From: a bacterium
GTDB taxonomy: Bacteria > Chloroflexota > Dormibacteria > UBA8260 > Bog-877
DNA: 64,000 bases
Assembly (NCBI GenBank): GCA_021802115.1
Contig: JAKABA010000005.1
Span: 14,868-78,867, forward strand
Direction of reading: 5' to 3'
Shown here: piece after piece, positions 44,444 through 53,365 of the stretch
Layout: the number at the start of each line of letters is the position of its first letter
Position numbering within the stretch: the first letter of the stretch is position 1
The notes under the pieces: model-generated
Told to the model about the DNA's origin: nothing
Database searches by the model: none
The model's input: only the letters and a program-made list of their open reading frames with translations
Made by a program: the position numbers and the translations under genes

Positions 44444-44526
44444 TACCGGGGATGGGAGTCGAACCCATACGCTCTTGCGAGCTGCGGTTTTTAAGACCGC
44501 TGCGGCTACCATTACGCCACCCCGGC
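44444..44526 (-). tRNA. tRNA-Leu (anticodon UAA)
   Basis: An 83-base class II tRNA. The acceptor stem pairs GCCGGGG with CCCCGGT (one G-U), the anticodon stem-loop is GCGGT-CTTAAAA-ACCGC giving anticodon UAA, a long variable arm (GCTC-GCAA-GAGC) follows, and the T arm contains GGTTCGA. The discriminator base is A, as expected for leucine. CCA is not encoded. It decodes UUA, a rare codon at this GC content, and lies 84 bases from the divergent rtcB. Confidence 0.95.
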
Positions 44527-44609
44527 GCGACTACGATTCTGCTGCTGCCCCACCGCAGGTTAACGCTCTTTGGTCGGCCTGAGGGGGTGCCCGGACGGTA
44601 TGTGGAGGA

Positions 44610-45776
44610 GTGGGCGAGGTGGCCGAGCGCTTGGGCCCGAATGTGCTCAGCTGGGCGAGTGACTTGGACCTGGCCACGCGTGACCAGGCGCTGGCGCTCT
44701 CGCGCTCACCCGCGGTTGTCGGCCACGTCGCGCTCATGCCAGATGCCCATCTTGGCGTAGGTGCCACCATCGGGACTGTGCTGCCAACCAGCACCGCCAT
44801 CATTCCGGCGGCCGTCGGGGTGGACATCGGCTGCGGCATGGCGGCCTGTGAGACCGACCTGGTGCGTTCCGACCTGCCGGAAACCTTGGCTCCTTTGCTC
44901 CGGGAGTGGCGGCAAACGATCCCATCCGGGGTGGGCGAGGGGCATGATGACCCGCAGCCGGGCTTCACAGCCTGGCTGCGGGCCCAGGCCGACATTGGCT
45001 TGGACGCCGGCCAGCTGCGACGCGCGGCCGTCCAATTCGGAACTCTCGGGAGCGGCAACCACTTCGTCGAGGTAGCGGTCGACGAGCGTGATCGGGTCTG
45101 GATTTTGCTCCACTCTGGGTCCAGAGGAATCGGCAATCAGCTGGCCCAGGCAGCAATCCGAGAGGCAAAGCTGCTGGCCAAGCGCTGGCTGATCCCTCTT
45201 GAGGACCCGAATCTCGCCTACCTGGTGCAGGGCGATTCCGCCTTCGACGCCTACCTGGCTGCGCTGCGCTGGTCCCAGGCCTATGCCGCCGCCAACCGGG
45301 TGCAGATCCAAGCCCAGGCAGTCTCATCCCTGCTGCGGATCGTCGGCAAGGGGCAGGTCACCGACACCATCAACTGCCACTACAACTACACCGAGCGCGA
45401 GCATCACTTGGGCCGCGACCTCTGGATAACTCGCAAGGGGGCGATTCGGGCCCGGGTGGGAGATCGAGGGATCATCCCAGGATCGATGGGAACGGCCAGC
45501 TACATAGTCGAGGGATTGGGCAACGCCGCCAGCTATGAGTCCTGCTCCCATGGGGCCGGGCGACGCCTGTCCCGGACTCAAGCCCGCAAGGAGATTCCTC
45601 CAGACTCCTTGCGTCAAATGATGCGGGGGAGGGAGTGGTTGGAGGAGGAGGCAGACCACCTGGTTGACGAGGCGCCGGCGGCCTACAAGGACATCGACCA
45701 GGTGATGGCGGATGAGGCCGACCTGGTGAAGGTGGTGCACAAGCTGGGTCAGGTGCTCAACTACAAGGGCCTGTGA
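44610..45776 (+). CDS. rtcB: RNA-splicing ligase RtcB
   Basis: 388 residues, the short bacterial RtcB form (about 390-480). It joins 2',3'-cyclic phosphate or 3'-phosphate RNA ends to 5'-OH ends with GTP and Mn2+, in RNA repair. Motifs are MPDAHLGVGATIG, VGVDIGCGM with the metal cysteine, FGTLGSGNHFVEV, LHSGSRGIG, NCHYNYTEREHH, GSMGTASYIVEG, and SCSHGAGR with the guanylylated histidine. GTG 44610 is the start, with GGAGGA immediately upstream; GTG 44619 is also possible. No archease or RtcA gene is adjacent. Confidence 0.94.
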   Translation: MGEVAERLGPNVLSWASDLDLATRDQALALSRSPAVVGHVALMPDAHLGVGATIGTVLPTSTAIIPAAVGVDIGCGMAACETDLVRSDLPETLAPLLREWRQTIPSGVGEGHDDPQPGFTAWLRAQADIGLDAGQLRRAAVQFGTLGSGNHFVEVAVDERDRVWILLHSGSRGIGNQLAQAAIREAKLLAKRWLIPLEDPNLAYLVQGDSAFDAYLAALRWSQAYAAANRVQIQAQAVSSLLRIVGKGQVTDTINCHYNYTEREHHLGRDLWITRKGAIRARVGDRGIIPGSMGTASYIVEGLGNAASYESCSHGAGRRLSRTQARKEIPPDSLRQMMRGREWLEEEADHLVDEAPAAYKDIDQVMADEADLVKVVHKLGQVLNYKGL

Positions 45777-45955
45777 GTCGGTTGGCCGAGCGGCTCTCCC
45801 GGAAGACTCGGCCGTGCAGAGTCCGGACCGCGCCCGGTGCCGCGCCAGCCCAGATCGTCCTTCCGGCGGGCGGGGCGAGAGCTACCTGTGCCTGCCTGAG
45901 CTTGAGAAGATGACCGTGTCGGAGTCGTCCCGGGCTGAGGGAGGAGGTTGCCGCA

Positions 45956-46246
45956 GTGGTCTTCCTGTTCGTGCTGACCGCCGGGCCTCGCACCGAAGCG
46001 GTGGAGACGGTGGCCGAGCTGGCCGCCGGCGCCCGCGCCCTGGGACACAGCGTCGAGGTGTTCATGGCCGGGGACGGCGTCGCCCACGCGGGGGCACTGG
46101 CCGGCCGGATGCCGGTCACACTTTGTGAGGCAGACCTGCGCTGGCGGCAGACTCAGCCACCGGAGATTCCGGGGGTGAGGCGGGGCAGCTTGGTGGATCT
46201 GGCCAGACTGTGCCGCGACGCTGACCGGGTCATGGTCTTCTCGTGA
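45956..46246 (+). CDS. dsrE: DsrE/TusD-family sulfur-relay protein
   Basis: 96 residues. The fold opens VFLFVLTAGPRTEAVETVAELA. The conserved cysteine expected in DsrE/TusD is in PVTLCEADLRWR (Cys57), comparable to the LNVC segment of E. coli TusD, and a second cysteine precedes the closing DADRVMVF. These proteins accept persulfide sulfur for tRNA 2-thiolation (TusBCD) or oxidative sulfur metabolism (DsrEFH). GTG 45956 has AGGAGG about eight bases upstream. It overlaps the next gene by GTGA. Confidence 0.82.
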   Translation: MVFLFVLTAGPRTEAVETVAELAAGARALGHSVEVFMAGDGVAHAGALAGRMPVTLCEADLRWRQTQPPEIPGVRRGSLVDLARLCRDADRVMVFS

Positions 46247-46608
46247 GTTCTGGGTCGGACGAGGTGGTGGTCCTGGCCCGCGGCGGTCTCGCCGACGAGG
46301 CAGCCCTGCTAGCCCTTCGAGTGGCCCTGGCAATTCCGCTGGGCGGGTCGCCGGTCAGACTGCTCCTGGCCGGTTCAGCTTGCTTGCTGGGCCTGGCCGA
46401 CGCTCCGTCGATCGGCACCCGAGGTTCCCAAGTGGATCGTGAAATGGATGCGCTGCTCAACGATGAGGAGGCACCGGTCGCCGTGGAGCGCGAGTCGTTG
46501 ATCGAGCTGGGATGCTTGGATCGCCCACTCCGGAGGGGGGTGAGCTTGGTTCCCAGAGCTGAGGTGGAGGATGCCTGTGGTAGAGCCCGGCACTGCCTGG
46601 TCATCTGA
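46243..46608 (+). CDS. dsrF: DsrF/TusC-family sulfur-relay protein
   Basis: 121 residues. Family features are PVRLLLAGSACLLGLADAP, VDREMDALLNDEEAPVAVERES and the LIELGCLDRPL segment, matching the TusC/DsrF pattern of a short strand-helix protein with a mid-protein L..LL....PV.VE.ES element. It forms the middle subunit of a hetero-hexameric DsrEFH or TusBCD complex. GTG 46243 overlaps the dsrE stop; its 3' end overlaps dsrH by 38 bases. Confidence 0.8.
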   Translation: MSSGSDEVVVLARGGLADEAALLALRVALAIPLGGSPVRLLLAGSACLLGLADAPSIGTRGSQVDREMDALLNDEEAPVAVERESLIELGCLDRPLRRGVSLVPRAEVEDACGRARHCLVI

Positions 46609-46918
46609 GCCCTTGGGCCGGGCGCCCGAGCTCCACCTGGTCACGCGTTTGGCTGACTCGCGCGCGTGGTCGATGTGCGCCCGCCGCCAGGCGGCCGGGG
46701 CCCGGGTCCGGGTGGTGCTTCTCCACGACGCTGTGCTCGAGACCGAGTCGGGGATTCGCCGCCAACTTGGCCTTCCAGACTCCGCACCGGTGCCGCTGAC
46801 CGTGCTCGCCTGCGCCCGGGATGCCGTCGGCCGGGGGGTGGGGGAGCGATGGGCACTGGTCGACTATCGAGAAATCATCAGACTCAGCTCCGAGTCCCAG
46901 CCACTGATCTGCTGGTGA
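46571..46918 (+). CDS. dsrH: DsrH/TusB-family sulfur-relay protein
   Basis: 115 residues. The family pattern is clear from LHLVTRLADSRAWSMCARR (with the DsrH-type cysteine), VVLLHDAVL, LACARDAVGRGVG, and the ending VDYREIIRLSSESQPLICW, where a terminal tryptophan is typical of TusB. About 20 extra residues precede the usual start. Together the three genes form a complete DsrEFH/TusDCB set. TusE/DsrC, TusA and MnmA are not in the window, so the sulfur acceptor is unknown. Confidence 0.8.
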   Translation: MPVVEPGTAWSSEPLGRAPELHLVTRLADSRAWSMCARRQAAGARVRVVLLHDAVLETESGIRRQLGLPDSAPVPLTVLACARDAVGRGVGERWALVDYREIIRLSSESQPLICW

Positions 46919-46922
46919 CCAA

Positions 46923-47690
46923 GTGAGCCGGCGCGGTGGCGAGGACCTGCTTTCGGACTCCGAGATCGAGCGGTACAGCCGCCAGCTGCTGCTGCCTGGC
47001 ATGGGCGAGGCCTCGCAGCTGCGCCTGCGCCGGGCGACCGCGGTGGTCGTTGGCTGTGGCGGCCTGGGGGGCCAGGCAGCCCTCTACCTGGCGGGGGCCG
47101 GCGTGGGCCGGCTGCGTCTGGTGGACCCTGACCGGGTGGCGCTCGACAACCTTCATCGCCAGGTGGCCTTCCGCGGCGCCGATCTCGGACGGCCCAAGGT
47201 GGTCGCCTTGGCCGCCGAGCTCTTTGCTCGCAATCCCCAAATCGAGATCGAAGCAGTGGACTTGACCCTGGGGGAGGAGTCCGTTGGCGAGTTGCTGGCC
47301 AGCGCCGACATGGTCCTGGAATGCACTGATGACCCCTTGTCCAAGTTCACGGTCAACGACTGGTGTGCCGCCCGCCAAATCCCCCTGGTGGTGGGCGGAG
47401 CGATCGGCTTCTCCGGGCAGGTGGTGGTGGTGAGCCCGGGTGCCCCGTGCTACCGATGCCTTTTCCACAGCCCCCCAGAGGGTGCCATCCGCACCTGCCG
47501 AGAGGCTGGGGTGATGGGACCTCTGGTGGGGGTGGTGGGTTCGCTGCAGGCGCTGGAGGCGATCAAGGCGCTGGCTGGGCTGGTTGACGGCGGCCGCCGC
47601 GGAAGGCTGGTCGACTTCGACGGCCTGACCGGACGATGGCGCACCATCGCCTTCGACCGAGATCGGGGTTGTCCCGCCCATTCGATGTGA
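46923..47690 (+). CDS. ThiF/MoeB/HesA E1-like adenylyltransferase
   Basis: 255 residues. It activates the C-terminus of a ubiquitin-like sulfur carrier (ThiS, MoaD or similar) by adenylation. IERYSRQLLLPGMG opens the family, ATP binding is at GCGGLGG (44-50), and D.DRVALDNLHRQ follows. The catalytic-type cysteine is in TCREAGVMGP (Cys192). Zinc ligands are CYRC (176-179) and CPAH (250-253), so the last ligand is histidine instead of cysteine. GTG 46923 lies four bases after the dsrH stop. Adenylyltransferase versus carrier specificity cannot be read. Confidence 0.88.
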   Translation: MSRRGGEDLLSDSEIERYSRQLLLPGMGEASQLRLRRATAVVVGCGGLGGQAALYLAGAGVGRLRLVDPDRVALDNLHRQVAFRGADLGRPKVVALAAELFARNPQIEIEAVDLTLGEESVGELLASADMVLECTDDPLSKFTVNDWCAARQIPLVVGGAIGFSGQVVVVSPGAPCYRCLFHSPPEGAIRTCREAGVMGPLVGVVGSLQALEAIKALAGLVDGGRRGRLVDFDGLTGRWRTIAFDRDRGCPAHSM

Positions 47691-47716
47691 AGGTTGCCTC
47701 CGGCCATAATTGGCGC

Positions 47717-47830
47717 GTGCCGCGTCAGCTCCCAGGCCCTGGTCGGATCGGCTCGGAGATCCCGTCCCCGGGCCCGAGGGCGGTGCGGGGACGCGGGGTC
47801 GATTGGATCGAGCCGGGATGGGAGGGGTGA
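47717..47830 (+). CDS. Possible leaderless upstream ORF of mtnP
   Basis: A CATAAT hexamer (47705-47710) ends six bases before GTG 47717, which opens a 37-codon frame ending three bases before the GTG of mtnP. The peptide (MPRQLPGPGRIG... to EPGWEG) has no family resemblance. The promoter and ORF may provide independent transcription and coupled translation of mtnP. Confidence 0.3.
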   Translation: MPRQLPGPGRIGSEIPSPGPRAVRGRGVDWIEPGWEG

Positions 47831-47832
47831 CG

Positions 47833-48639
47833 GTGGCGACAACACTGGTTGGCATCTTTGGCGGCTCGGGCCTCTATCAGCTACTGGATGATGCCCGGGA
47901 GGTTGTGATCGACACTCCCTTTGGCCCTCCCAGCGACAGCCTGTGGATTGGCGACGTGGCCGGCCGCCAGGTGGCCTTCATGCCCCGTCATGGCCGCGGC
48001 CACATCATCCCGCCTCACCGGATCAATTACCGGGCCAACCTCTACGCCATGCAGGAGGTGGGGGCGACCAGGATCCTCGGCCCCTGTGCCGTGGGGTCGC
48101 TGCAGCCGGCGCTGGCGCCGGGGGACGTCGTGATCGCGGATCAGTTTGTCGACCGTACCTGGGGCCGCCCGGACACGTTCTGGGAGGGTCCCGTGGTGAA
48201 CCACCTCTCGGCCGCCGATCCATATTGCCCAGAGCTGGGACGGCTGGCCTCCGAGGCCAGTCGGGGACAGGGCGCCAGGGTGCACCAGGGCCAGACCATG
48301 GTGGTGATCCAGGGCCCCCGTTTCAGCAGTCGGGCGGAGTCGCGCTGGTACCGGAGTCAGGGTTGGGGCATCATCGGCATGACCGGTTACCCGGAGGTGG
48401 TCCTGGCTCGGGAGCTGGGTCTCTGCTACGCGTCGGTGGCGGTTGTGACAGATTACGATTCCGGTCTCGAGGGCTCGCCCAACATCCTGCCCGTGAGTCA
48501 TGAGGAGGTCCTGCGCGTGTTTGCCGCCAACGTCGACCGCCTGCGGGCCCTGCTCCTGGCTCTGGTCGCGTCTCTCCCGGACAGTCCTGGCTGCGAGTGC
48601 CGCCGTTCCAGGCTGGCGCCGGAAGCTGGGCCGGCTTGA
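47833..48639 (+). CDS. mtnP: S-methyl-5'-thioadenosine phosphorylase
   Basis: About 268 residues. It splits methylthioadenosine into adenine and methylthioribose-1-phosphate in methionine salvage. Motifs are VGIFGGSGLY, PRHGRGHIIPPHRINYRANL, VVIQGPRFSSRAES, and GMTGYPEVVLARELGLCY with VTDYDSG. GTG 47833 has GGGAGGG six bases upstream; ATG 47818 and GTG 47827 are in frame. The closely related S-methyl-5'-thioinosine phosphorylase cannot be fully excluded. It overlaps the next gene by TTGA. Confidence 0.92.
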   Translation: MATTLVGIFGGSGLYQLLDDAREVVIDTPFGPPSDSLWIGDVAGRQVAFMPRHGRGHIIPPHRINYRANLYAMQEVGATRILGPCAVGSLQPALAPGDVVIADQFVDRTWGRPDTFWEGPVVNHLSAADPYCPELGRLASEASRGQGARVHQGQTMVVIQGPRFSSRAESRWYRSQGWGIIGMTGYPEVVLARELGLCYASVAVVTDYDSGLEGSPNILPVSHEEVLRVFAANVDRLRALLLALVASLPDSPGCECRRSRLAPEAGPA

Positions 48640-49238
48640 GCGCGGACACCCCGGGCTCGATCACTGCCAGCGCCGTGGGCGCCCGCCACCGGGTGCTGGC
48701 CTCGATGGAGATCTGGCGCCGGACCCGGGTGATCCTAATCTACGCGGCGCTGGTGATGCTGGTGGGGGAGGGCATCACCGTTTTCGGGGGCCACAAGTTC
48801 GCTCCCAGCTATCTGGCGGTGGCGGTCCTGCTCCTGGCGCTCGCGGCCGCCATCTATTGGCGCCAGCGCACCCACTACGTCGAGGTGAGGCAGGATGGCC
48901 TGCTGATGCACACCACCTTCCGGAGCGAGGCCATTCCCTATGAAGCGCTGCGGCAGTCCCGTTGCCAACCCCTGCGCGTCTTCTTCGAGGCTCCCACCCG
49001 CCGTGACCTCTTGACCGGTGGCCTTCGGCGGTTCGCGAGCACTCCGGCGTGCATAGTTCGAGCTGAGCTGAGCCATGATGAGCTGCTCAAGGTCGGGAGG
49101 CTGTTGGGGCGCCGGACGGTGCTGGACCAGGACCTGATCATGCTGGTGGAGCACGCCGAGGCCCTGGATCGGGCGCTCGAGACCAGGATCCGGCGCCGGC
49201 CCCCGACAGCGGCCGCCAAGACCCCACGGCGGAGATGA
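48636..49238 (+). CDS. Membrane protein with PH-like (bPH2) domain
   Basis: About 200 residues. Two hydrophobic segments (VILIYAALVMLVGEGITVF and YLAVAVLLLALAAAIYW) are followed by a PH-like beta domain (THYVEVRQDGLLMHTTFRSEAIPYEAL) and a basic C-terminal tail. Bacterial PH-domain membrane proteins of this layout are widespread and uncharacterised. TTG 48636 overlaps the mtnP stop; ATG 48705 is an alternative. The 3' end is coupled by ATGA to the mannosyltransferase gene. Confidence 0.7.
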   Translation: MSADTPGSITASAVGARHRVLASMEIWRRTRVILIYAALVMLVGEGITVFGGHKFAPSYLAVAVLLLALAAAIYWRQRTHYVEVRQDGLLMHTTFRSEAIPYEALRQSRCQPLRVFFEAPTRRDLLTGGLRRFASTPACIVRAELSHDELLKVGRLLGRRTVLDQDLIMLVEHAEALDRALETRIRRRPPTAAAKTPRRR

Positions 49239-51133
49239 GGCCGACCCTCTCGACGGCTGTTCGGCGAGAGGGTCCCTGGGCGCTGGGCGTCGCCCTCGTC
49301 TTCGCCCTGGTCGGGGTGCTGGTGCAATGGCCGTTGAATCCGCTGGTGGCCGTGACCATGATCGGGGCGGTCTGGGGGGTTTCCCTGCTGCTACGACGCC
49401 ACCGGGGGCTGACCGGCGTCGACGGGGTGGACTGCGTGATCGCCGGGATCCTGATCGCGGCCGCGCTGGCGGTGCGGCTGGCGAGTCCCATCTACCTCGA
49501 CTTCCTCCAGGGCAACCTCAGCCCAGTGAGCACGGTGCCGGCCCCGGCCGGAGTCCACCGCCCACCCACTCACGACGTCTTCGGGATCGGGGCCTGGGGC
49601 CTGGGCTATCCCTTCAACAAGAGCGGCTGCACCAACGCCCCGGTGGGCCCTCACAACACCGAGAAGTACACCTGTGGCTACGTTTTCGATGAGGTCTATT
49701 TCCCCGTCGATGCCCTCAAGAACCTCAAGGGGATTGACTACTTCGATCCCGAGCCGCCGCTGACCAAGCTGGTCATAGCTGGCGGGATCAGCTGGTTGGG
49801 CTTCAATCCCTGGGGCTGGCGGATCATGTCCGCCATCCTGGGCAGCCTGGTGATCGGGGTGCTCTACTTCATGGCCCGGCGGCTCTGGCGGCGCAGCCGG
49901 GTCTTTCCCACTCTGGCCGGGCTGTTCCTCAGTCTGGATGGCTTGGAGCTGGTGGAGTCAAGGACGGGCGTGATCGACGTGATCGCGGTGTTCTTCGTGA
50001 TGCTGGCCTTCTGGATGTTCCTGCTGCATTGGCATGCGCGCACGCCCCGTCAGTGGCGCTGGACCCTGTACCTGACCGGGCTCGCCTCTGGCCTGGGGCT
50101 GGCCGCCAAGGCCGATGTGATTCCCGCCGTCCTGCTGATGTTGGCCCTGCTCTTGGGTCGCTGGGCCAGGCCGCACCTGCGTCTGCGCTGGGGCCGTGGC
50201 GACGGCCCGGGCTGGATACTGCCCCCCGCGGGTGATGACCCGGTGGAGGCGGCGCGGCGGACGATGGTCGCCAACCTCGCCTGGGCCTGGCACTACCTGG
50301 CCGCGGGACTGCTGATCCTCGCCATCTTCTATGTTTCCTTCTTCCGCTACTGGACCATCTCCCACAGCCTCTACGTCAACTTCGCCAACACCCGGGGACC
50401 AACCGTCAGCTGCACTGGTTTTGTGGCCAAGGCCTCGGTGTGCGATTTGCCAGTGGCGATGCCGCTGCACGAGGTCCGCCTGGGACCCGCCGATGTCTGG
50501 CTGCCCACCGGCTTCAATCTGGTCCAATCGCTGGCGGACGTGGAGTGGAACAGCCTGGGCAGCCTGAGCTACCAGGCCACCCTCAAGGCCACCCATCCGT
50601 TTGCGTCGCCCTTCTACAGCTGGCCCCTGGACGCTCACCCAGTTCTGTTCTACGCCACCTACAGCGGCAACGGGGTGAGCACCGTGGGGGGGCAGACCGT
50701 TTCCAACTACGCCTGGATCTCGGACATGGGTAATCCGGCCATATTTTGGTTGGGCATGCTGGCTCTGGCGTGGTGCCTGTACCTGACGGTCCGGCGTCGG
50801 GACCGGGTGGCCCTGTTCATCCTGATGGGGTTCTTGTTCGACTGGCTGGTGCTCTGGTCTTGGCCGTCGCGGATTCTCTTCTTCTACGAGTTCATCGAGG
50901 CCCTGCCTTTCGTCTGCCTGGCACTTGCCTACGCCTGCTCCCGGCTGTTGGAGCGGCGCATGGTCTTGCAGGCCGGACGCCTGCGGCTGGGGTCCTACAG
51001 CTTGGCGCCGGTCTCGGCGGCGGTGGTGCTGGCGGTGGTGCTCTGCTTCGCCTACTTCTACCCGCTGTGGACCGGCCAGCCAATTCCCTCGACCGACTTC
51101 TTCCAACACATCTGGATCCCGGGCTGGTACTGA
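49235..51133 (+). CDS. PMT-family (GT39) lipid-linked mannosyltransferase
   Basis: A 632-residue polytopic protein with about 11-12 transmembrane helices. The first extracytoplasmic loop has the catalytic acidic motif in YVFDEVYFPVDALKNL, then YFDPEPPLTKLVIAGG, the PMT signature region. Such GT-C enzymes move mannose from polyprenyl-phosphate-mannose to protein serine or threonine outside the membrane. A substrate protein is not identified here. ATG 49235 overlaps the preceding stop. Confidence 0.88.
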   Translation: MRPTLSTAVRREGPWALGVALVFALVGVLVQWPLNPLVAVTMIGAVWGVSLLLRRHRGLTGVDGVDCVIAGILIAAALAVRLASPIYLDFLQGNLSPVSTVPAPAGVHRPPTHDVFGIGAWGLGYPFNKSGCTNAPVGPHNTEKYTCGYVFDEVYFPVDALKNLKGIDYFDPEPPLTKLVIAGGISWLGFNPWGWRIMSAILGSLVIGVLYFMARRLWRRSRVFPTLAGLFLSLDGLELVESRTGVIDVIAVFFVMLAFWMFLLHWHARTPRQWRWTLYLTGLASGLGLAAKADVIPAVLLMLALLLGRWARPHLRLRWGRGDGPGWILPPAGDDPVEAARRTMVANLAWAWHYLAAGLLILAIFYVSFFRYWTISHSLYVNFANTRGPTVSCTGFVAKASVCDLPVAMPLHEVRLGPADVWLPTGFNLVQSLADVEWNSLGSLSYQATLKATHPFASPFYSWPLDAHPVLFYATYSGNGVSTVGGQTVSNYAWISDMGNPAIFWLGMLALAWCLYLTVRRRDRVALFILMGFLFDWLVLWSWPSRILFFYEFIEALPFVCLALAYACSRLLERRMVLQAGRLRLGSYSLAPVSAAVVLAVVLCFAYFYPLWTGQPIPSTDFFQHIWIPGWY

Positions 51134-51139
51134 TAGCTG

Positions 51140-53365
51140 GTGCTGCAGTTGGCGGCCTATTGGCTGCTGGTGATGCTGGCGGGCCTGGCGGTGGTCGACC
51201 TGATTCCCCACCGGTGGGCCGGCCTGGAGCGGGTGGCGGCAGCCCTGGCCGTGGGCCTGGTCGGCTCGACCGCGGTCAGCTTCGGTCTGTCTTTGTGGCT
51301 TGGCCTGGGCGCGACCGCGGCCCTGGGCGGGCCGACTTCGCTGCTGCTGGTGAGCCTGGGTCCGGGTTGGCGGAGGTGGCGGAGCCGGTTTGAGATCGGC
51401 CCAAAGGGATGGTGGCGTCAGCAGCGGGAAGGCTGGCGCAAGGCCCAGACGAGGTGGGGGGTCGCGGTCGCAATCGTGCTCGGGCTGGGACTTTGGTTGA
51501 TCTACGCCCACACCCTCCAGCCGACTCCGAGCGGGACCCTGGTCGCCAGCGCCAATGTCTGGGGCGACTGGTCGGTCCACGCCAGCTACGTCCAGAGCTT
51601 CCACCTCGGCCGCAACCTGCCGCCCCTCGACAGCCTGGAGTCCGGGACGCAGATGCGCTACCCCTTCCTGGTGGACTTCCAGCCAGCCCTGTTGGAGTCC
51701 CTCGGCCAGAACCTCTATGGGGCATTGGACATGGGGTCCCTCGCCATCAGCTGGGCGGCTGCGATGCTGGTCTGGCAGCTGGCCCTGCGGGTCACCCGGC
51801 GGCCCTTGGCGGCCACCGTCGCCCTCTCGCTGGTTCTGTTCGGCGGCGGGCTGGGATTCGTCGGCGCCTATGCGGACGGCTGCCAGCAGCTGGCCCACAC
51901 CAACGCCGGCTTCAACGCTGCCGCGTGCACCCATCTGAGTTCGGCAACTCCGGCAGCCGTGATCGGGTTTGTCGGCCACCTGCCCACCGAGCTGACCCAC
52001 CTGCCGCGCGCCTATGACGGCCAGGGCCCGGCGCCAGCTGTGTTGCCAGACCTGCAGTGGTACGAGCCGCTGCTGGTCTACTGGATGCCCCAGCGCGACT
52101 TCGGCTACGGGATCGCCCTGGTGGCGTTGCTCGCCGGGCTCCTGTGGGAGGCCGCCCGTCGCCCCCGCCGCGGTCTCTTGGTCGGGGCCGGCGTGCTCGG
52201 GGCGGCCCTGCCCTTCTTCAATCCATTCGGCTACATGGTGGTCGGGTTGCTGGGCCTTTGGTGGCTCGCCAGGCGGGGACGGTTCGGCCACCTGGCCACC
52301 TATCTCATACCGCTCCTGGGGCTGGGCCTGCCCCAGCTGTGGCTGGTGATCTCCGGGCCCCACGGTCAACTGGGCGGGCCCGTCGGCACCAACCTATTTC
52401 CCCAGATCGACCTGGGCTGGCTCTCCCACGCGGCGGTGTCATGCACCGCCGCCCAGTTCCAATCCGGGGCCCTCTGTGACGGGCTGTATCTGGCCGGAGC
52501 CTCGCCGTTGACCGTGCTTGGCTTCGCAGCCCACACCTTGGCGGAGCCCTCCTTCTATGGGGCTTGGCTTGGCTTCTGGATCTCCAACACCGGGCTCTTC
52601 CTCTTGCTCGGGCTGGCGCTGCTGGGGATCAGCCTGGTCCCGGGGAGGCTTGGCACCGCGAGCCGGCGCCGCGGCCTGGTCGGGTTTGCGGCCCCCTTCT
52701 GGGCGATTTTCCTGATCGCCAACGTGGTGGTGACGCAGCCCTGGAATTGGGACAACACCAAGCTTCTCAGCTACTGGTACCTGGGCGCCGCCATCCCCGT
52801 GGCCTGGCTGCTGACCAGCGCCGGCCGCAACTGGTGGCGCCGTATCCTGGCCGGCGCCACCCTCCTGTCGCTGGTGCTGACCGGCCTGCTGAGCCTTGAC
52901 GCCGCCTTCGTGGGGCAGAGCACTCTGGCCCAGGGGCCGCCCACCGGGGCCACGGTGACGCTGGACGGTCGCCAGGCCGAGCGGGTGGCCCGAGCCGTCA
53001 TCGCCCACACTCCCTCCCAGGCGATATTTCTCACCGAGGGGCAGCCCAATGACCCCGTCACCACCCTCGCGGGTCGGACGGTGGTGCTCGGCTACGACGG
53101 GTGGTTGTGGAGCTATGGCGAGCCCCTGTCTCGGCGGCTGGCCGCGGTCGACACCATGTACGCCGGCTGCCCTGCCACCGGAGCCTGCCAGTTGGGCCGG
53201 CTGCTGCGTCGCTATCGGGTCAGCTACGTGGAATTTGAGCCGGGCGACTACAACAACATCCCGGTCAATCTCGCCTGGTACCGGAGTCAGCGACTGCCGG
53301 TCGTGGTCCAGACCAGCAATTACGTCATCTTCGCGGTGCGCGGTCTGTGGTCGGCACCGAGCTGA
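51140..53365 (+). CDS. Large polytopic membrane protein, GT-C-like
   Basis: 741 residues with about 13-15 hydrophobic helices. A long first loop contains GDWSVHASYVQSFHLGRNLPP and GTQMRYPFLVDFQPALL, and a later loop has NWDNTKLLSYWYLGA. A soluble C-terminal part of about 170 residues follows. This layout is typical of GT-C-fold membrane proteins of unknown donor. GTG 51140 follows the mannosyltransferase stop by six bases, so the two are co-transcribed. No specific glycosyltransferase family is recognised. Confidence 0.75.
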   Translation: MLQLAAYWLLVMLAGLAVVDLIPHRWAGLERVAAALAVGLVGSTAVSFGLSLWLGLGATAALGGPTSLLLVSLGPGWRRWRSRFEIGPKGWWRQQREGWRKAQTRWGVAVAIVLGLGLWLIYAHTLQPTPSGTLVASANVWGDWSVHASYVQSFHLGRNLPPLDSLESGTQMRYPFLVDFQPALLESLGQNLYGALDMGSLAISWAAAMLVWQLALRVTRRPLAATVALSLVLFGGGLGFVGAYADGCQQLAHTNAGFNAAACTHLSSATPAAVIGFVGHLPTELTHLPRAYDGQGPAPAVLPDLQWYEPLLVYWMPQRDFGYGIALVALLAGLLWEAARRPRRGLLVGAGVLGAALPFFNPFGYMVVGLLGLWWLARRGRFGHLATYLIPLLGLGLPQLWLVISGPHGQLGGPVGTNLFPQIDLGWLSHAAVSCTAAQFQSGALCDGLYLAGASPLTVLGFAAHTLAEPSFYGAWLGFWISNTGLFLLLGLALLGISLVPGRLGTASRRRGLVGFAAPFWAIFLIANVVVTQPWNWDNTKLLSYWYLGAAIPVAWLLTSAGRNWWRRILAGATLLSLVLTGLLSLDAAFVGQSTLAQGPPTGATVTLDGRQAERVARAVIAHTPSQAIFLTEGQPNDPVTTLAGRTVVLGYDGWLWSYGEPLSRRLAAVDTMYAGCPATGACQLGRLLRRYRVSYVEFEPGDYNNIPVNLAWYRSQRLPVVVQTSNYVIFAVRGLWSAPS

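Noticed and set aside
49958..52369. An 803-codon minus-strand open frame
   Set aside because: It lies opposite two clear membrane-protein genes and its translation is Gln/His/Pro/Gly-rich without motifs; a composition shadow.
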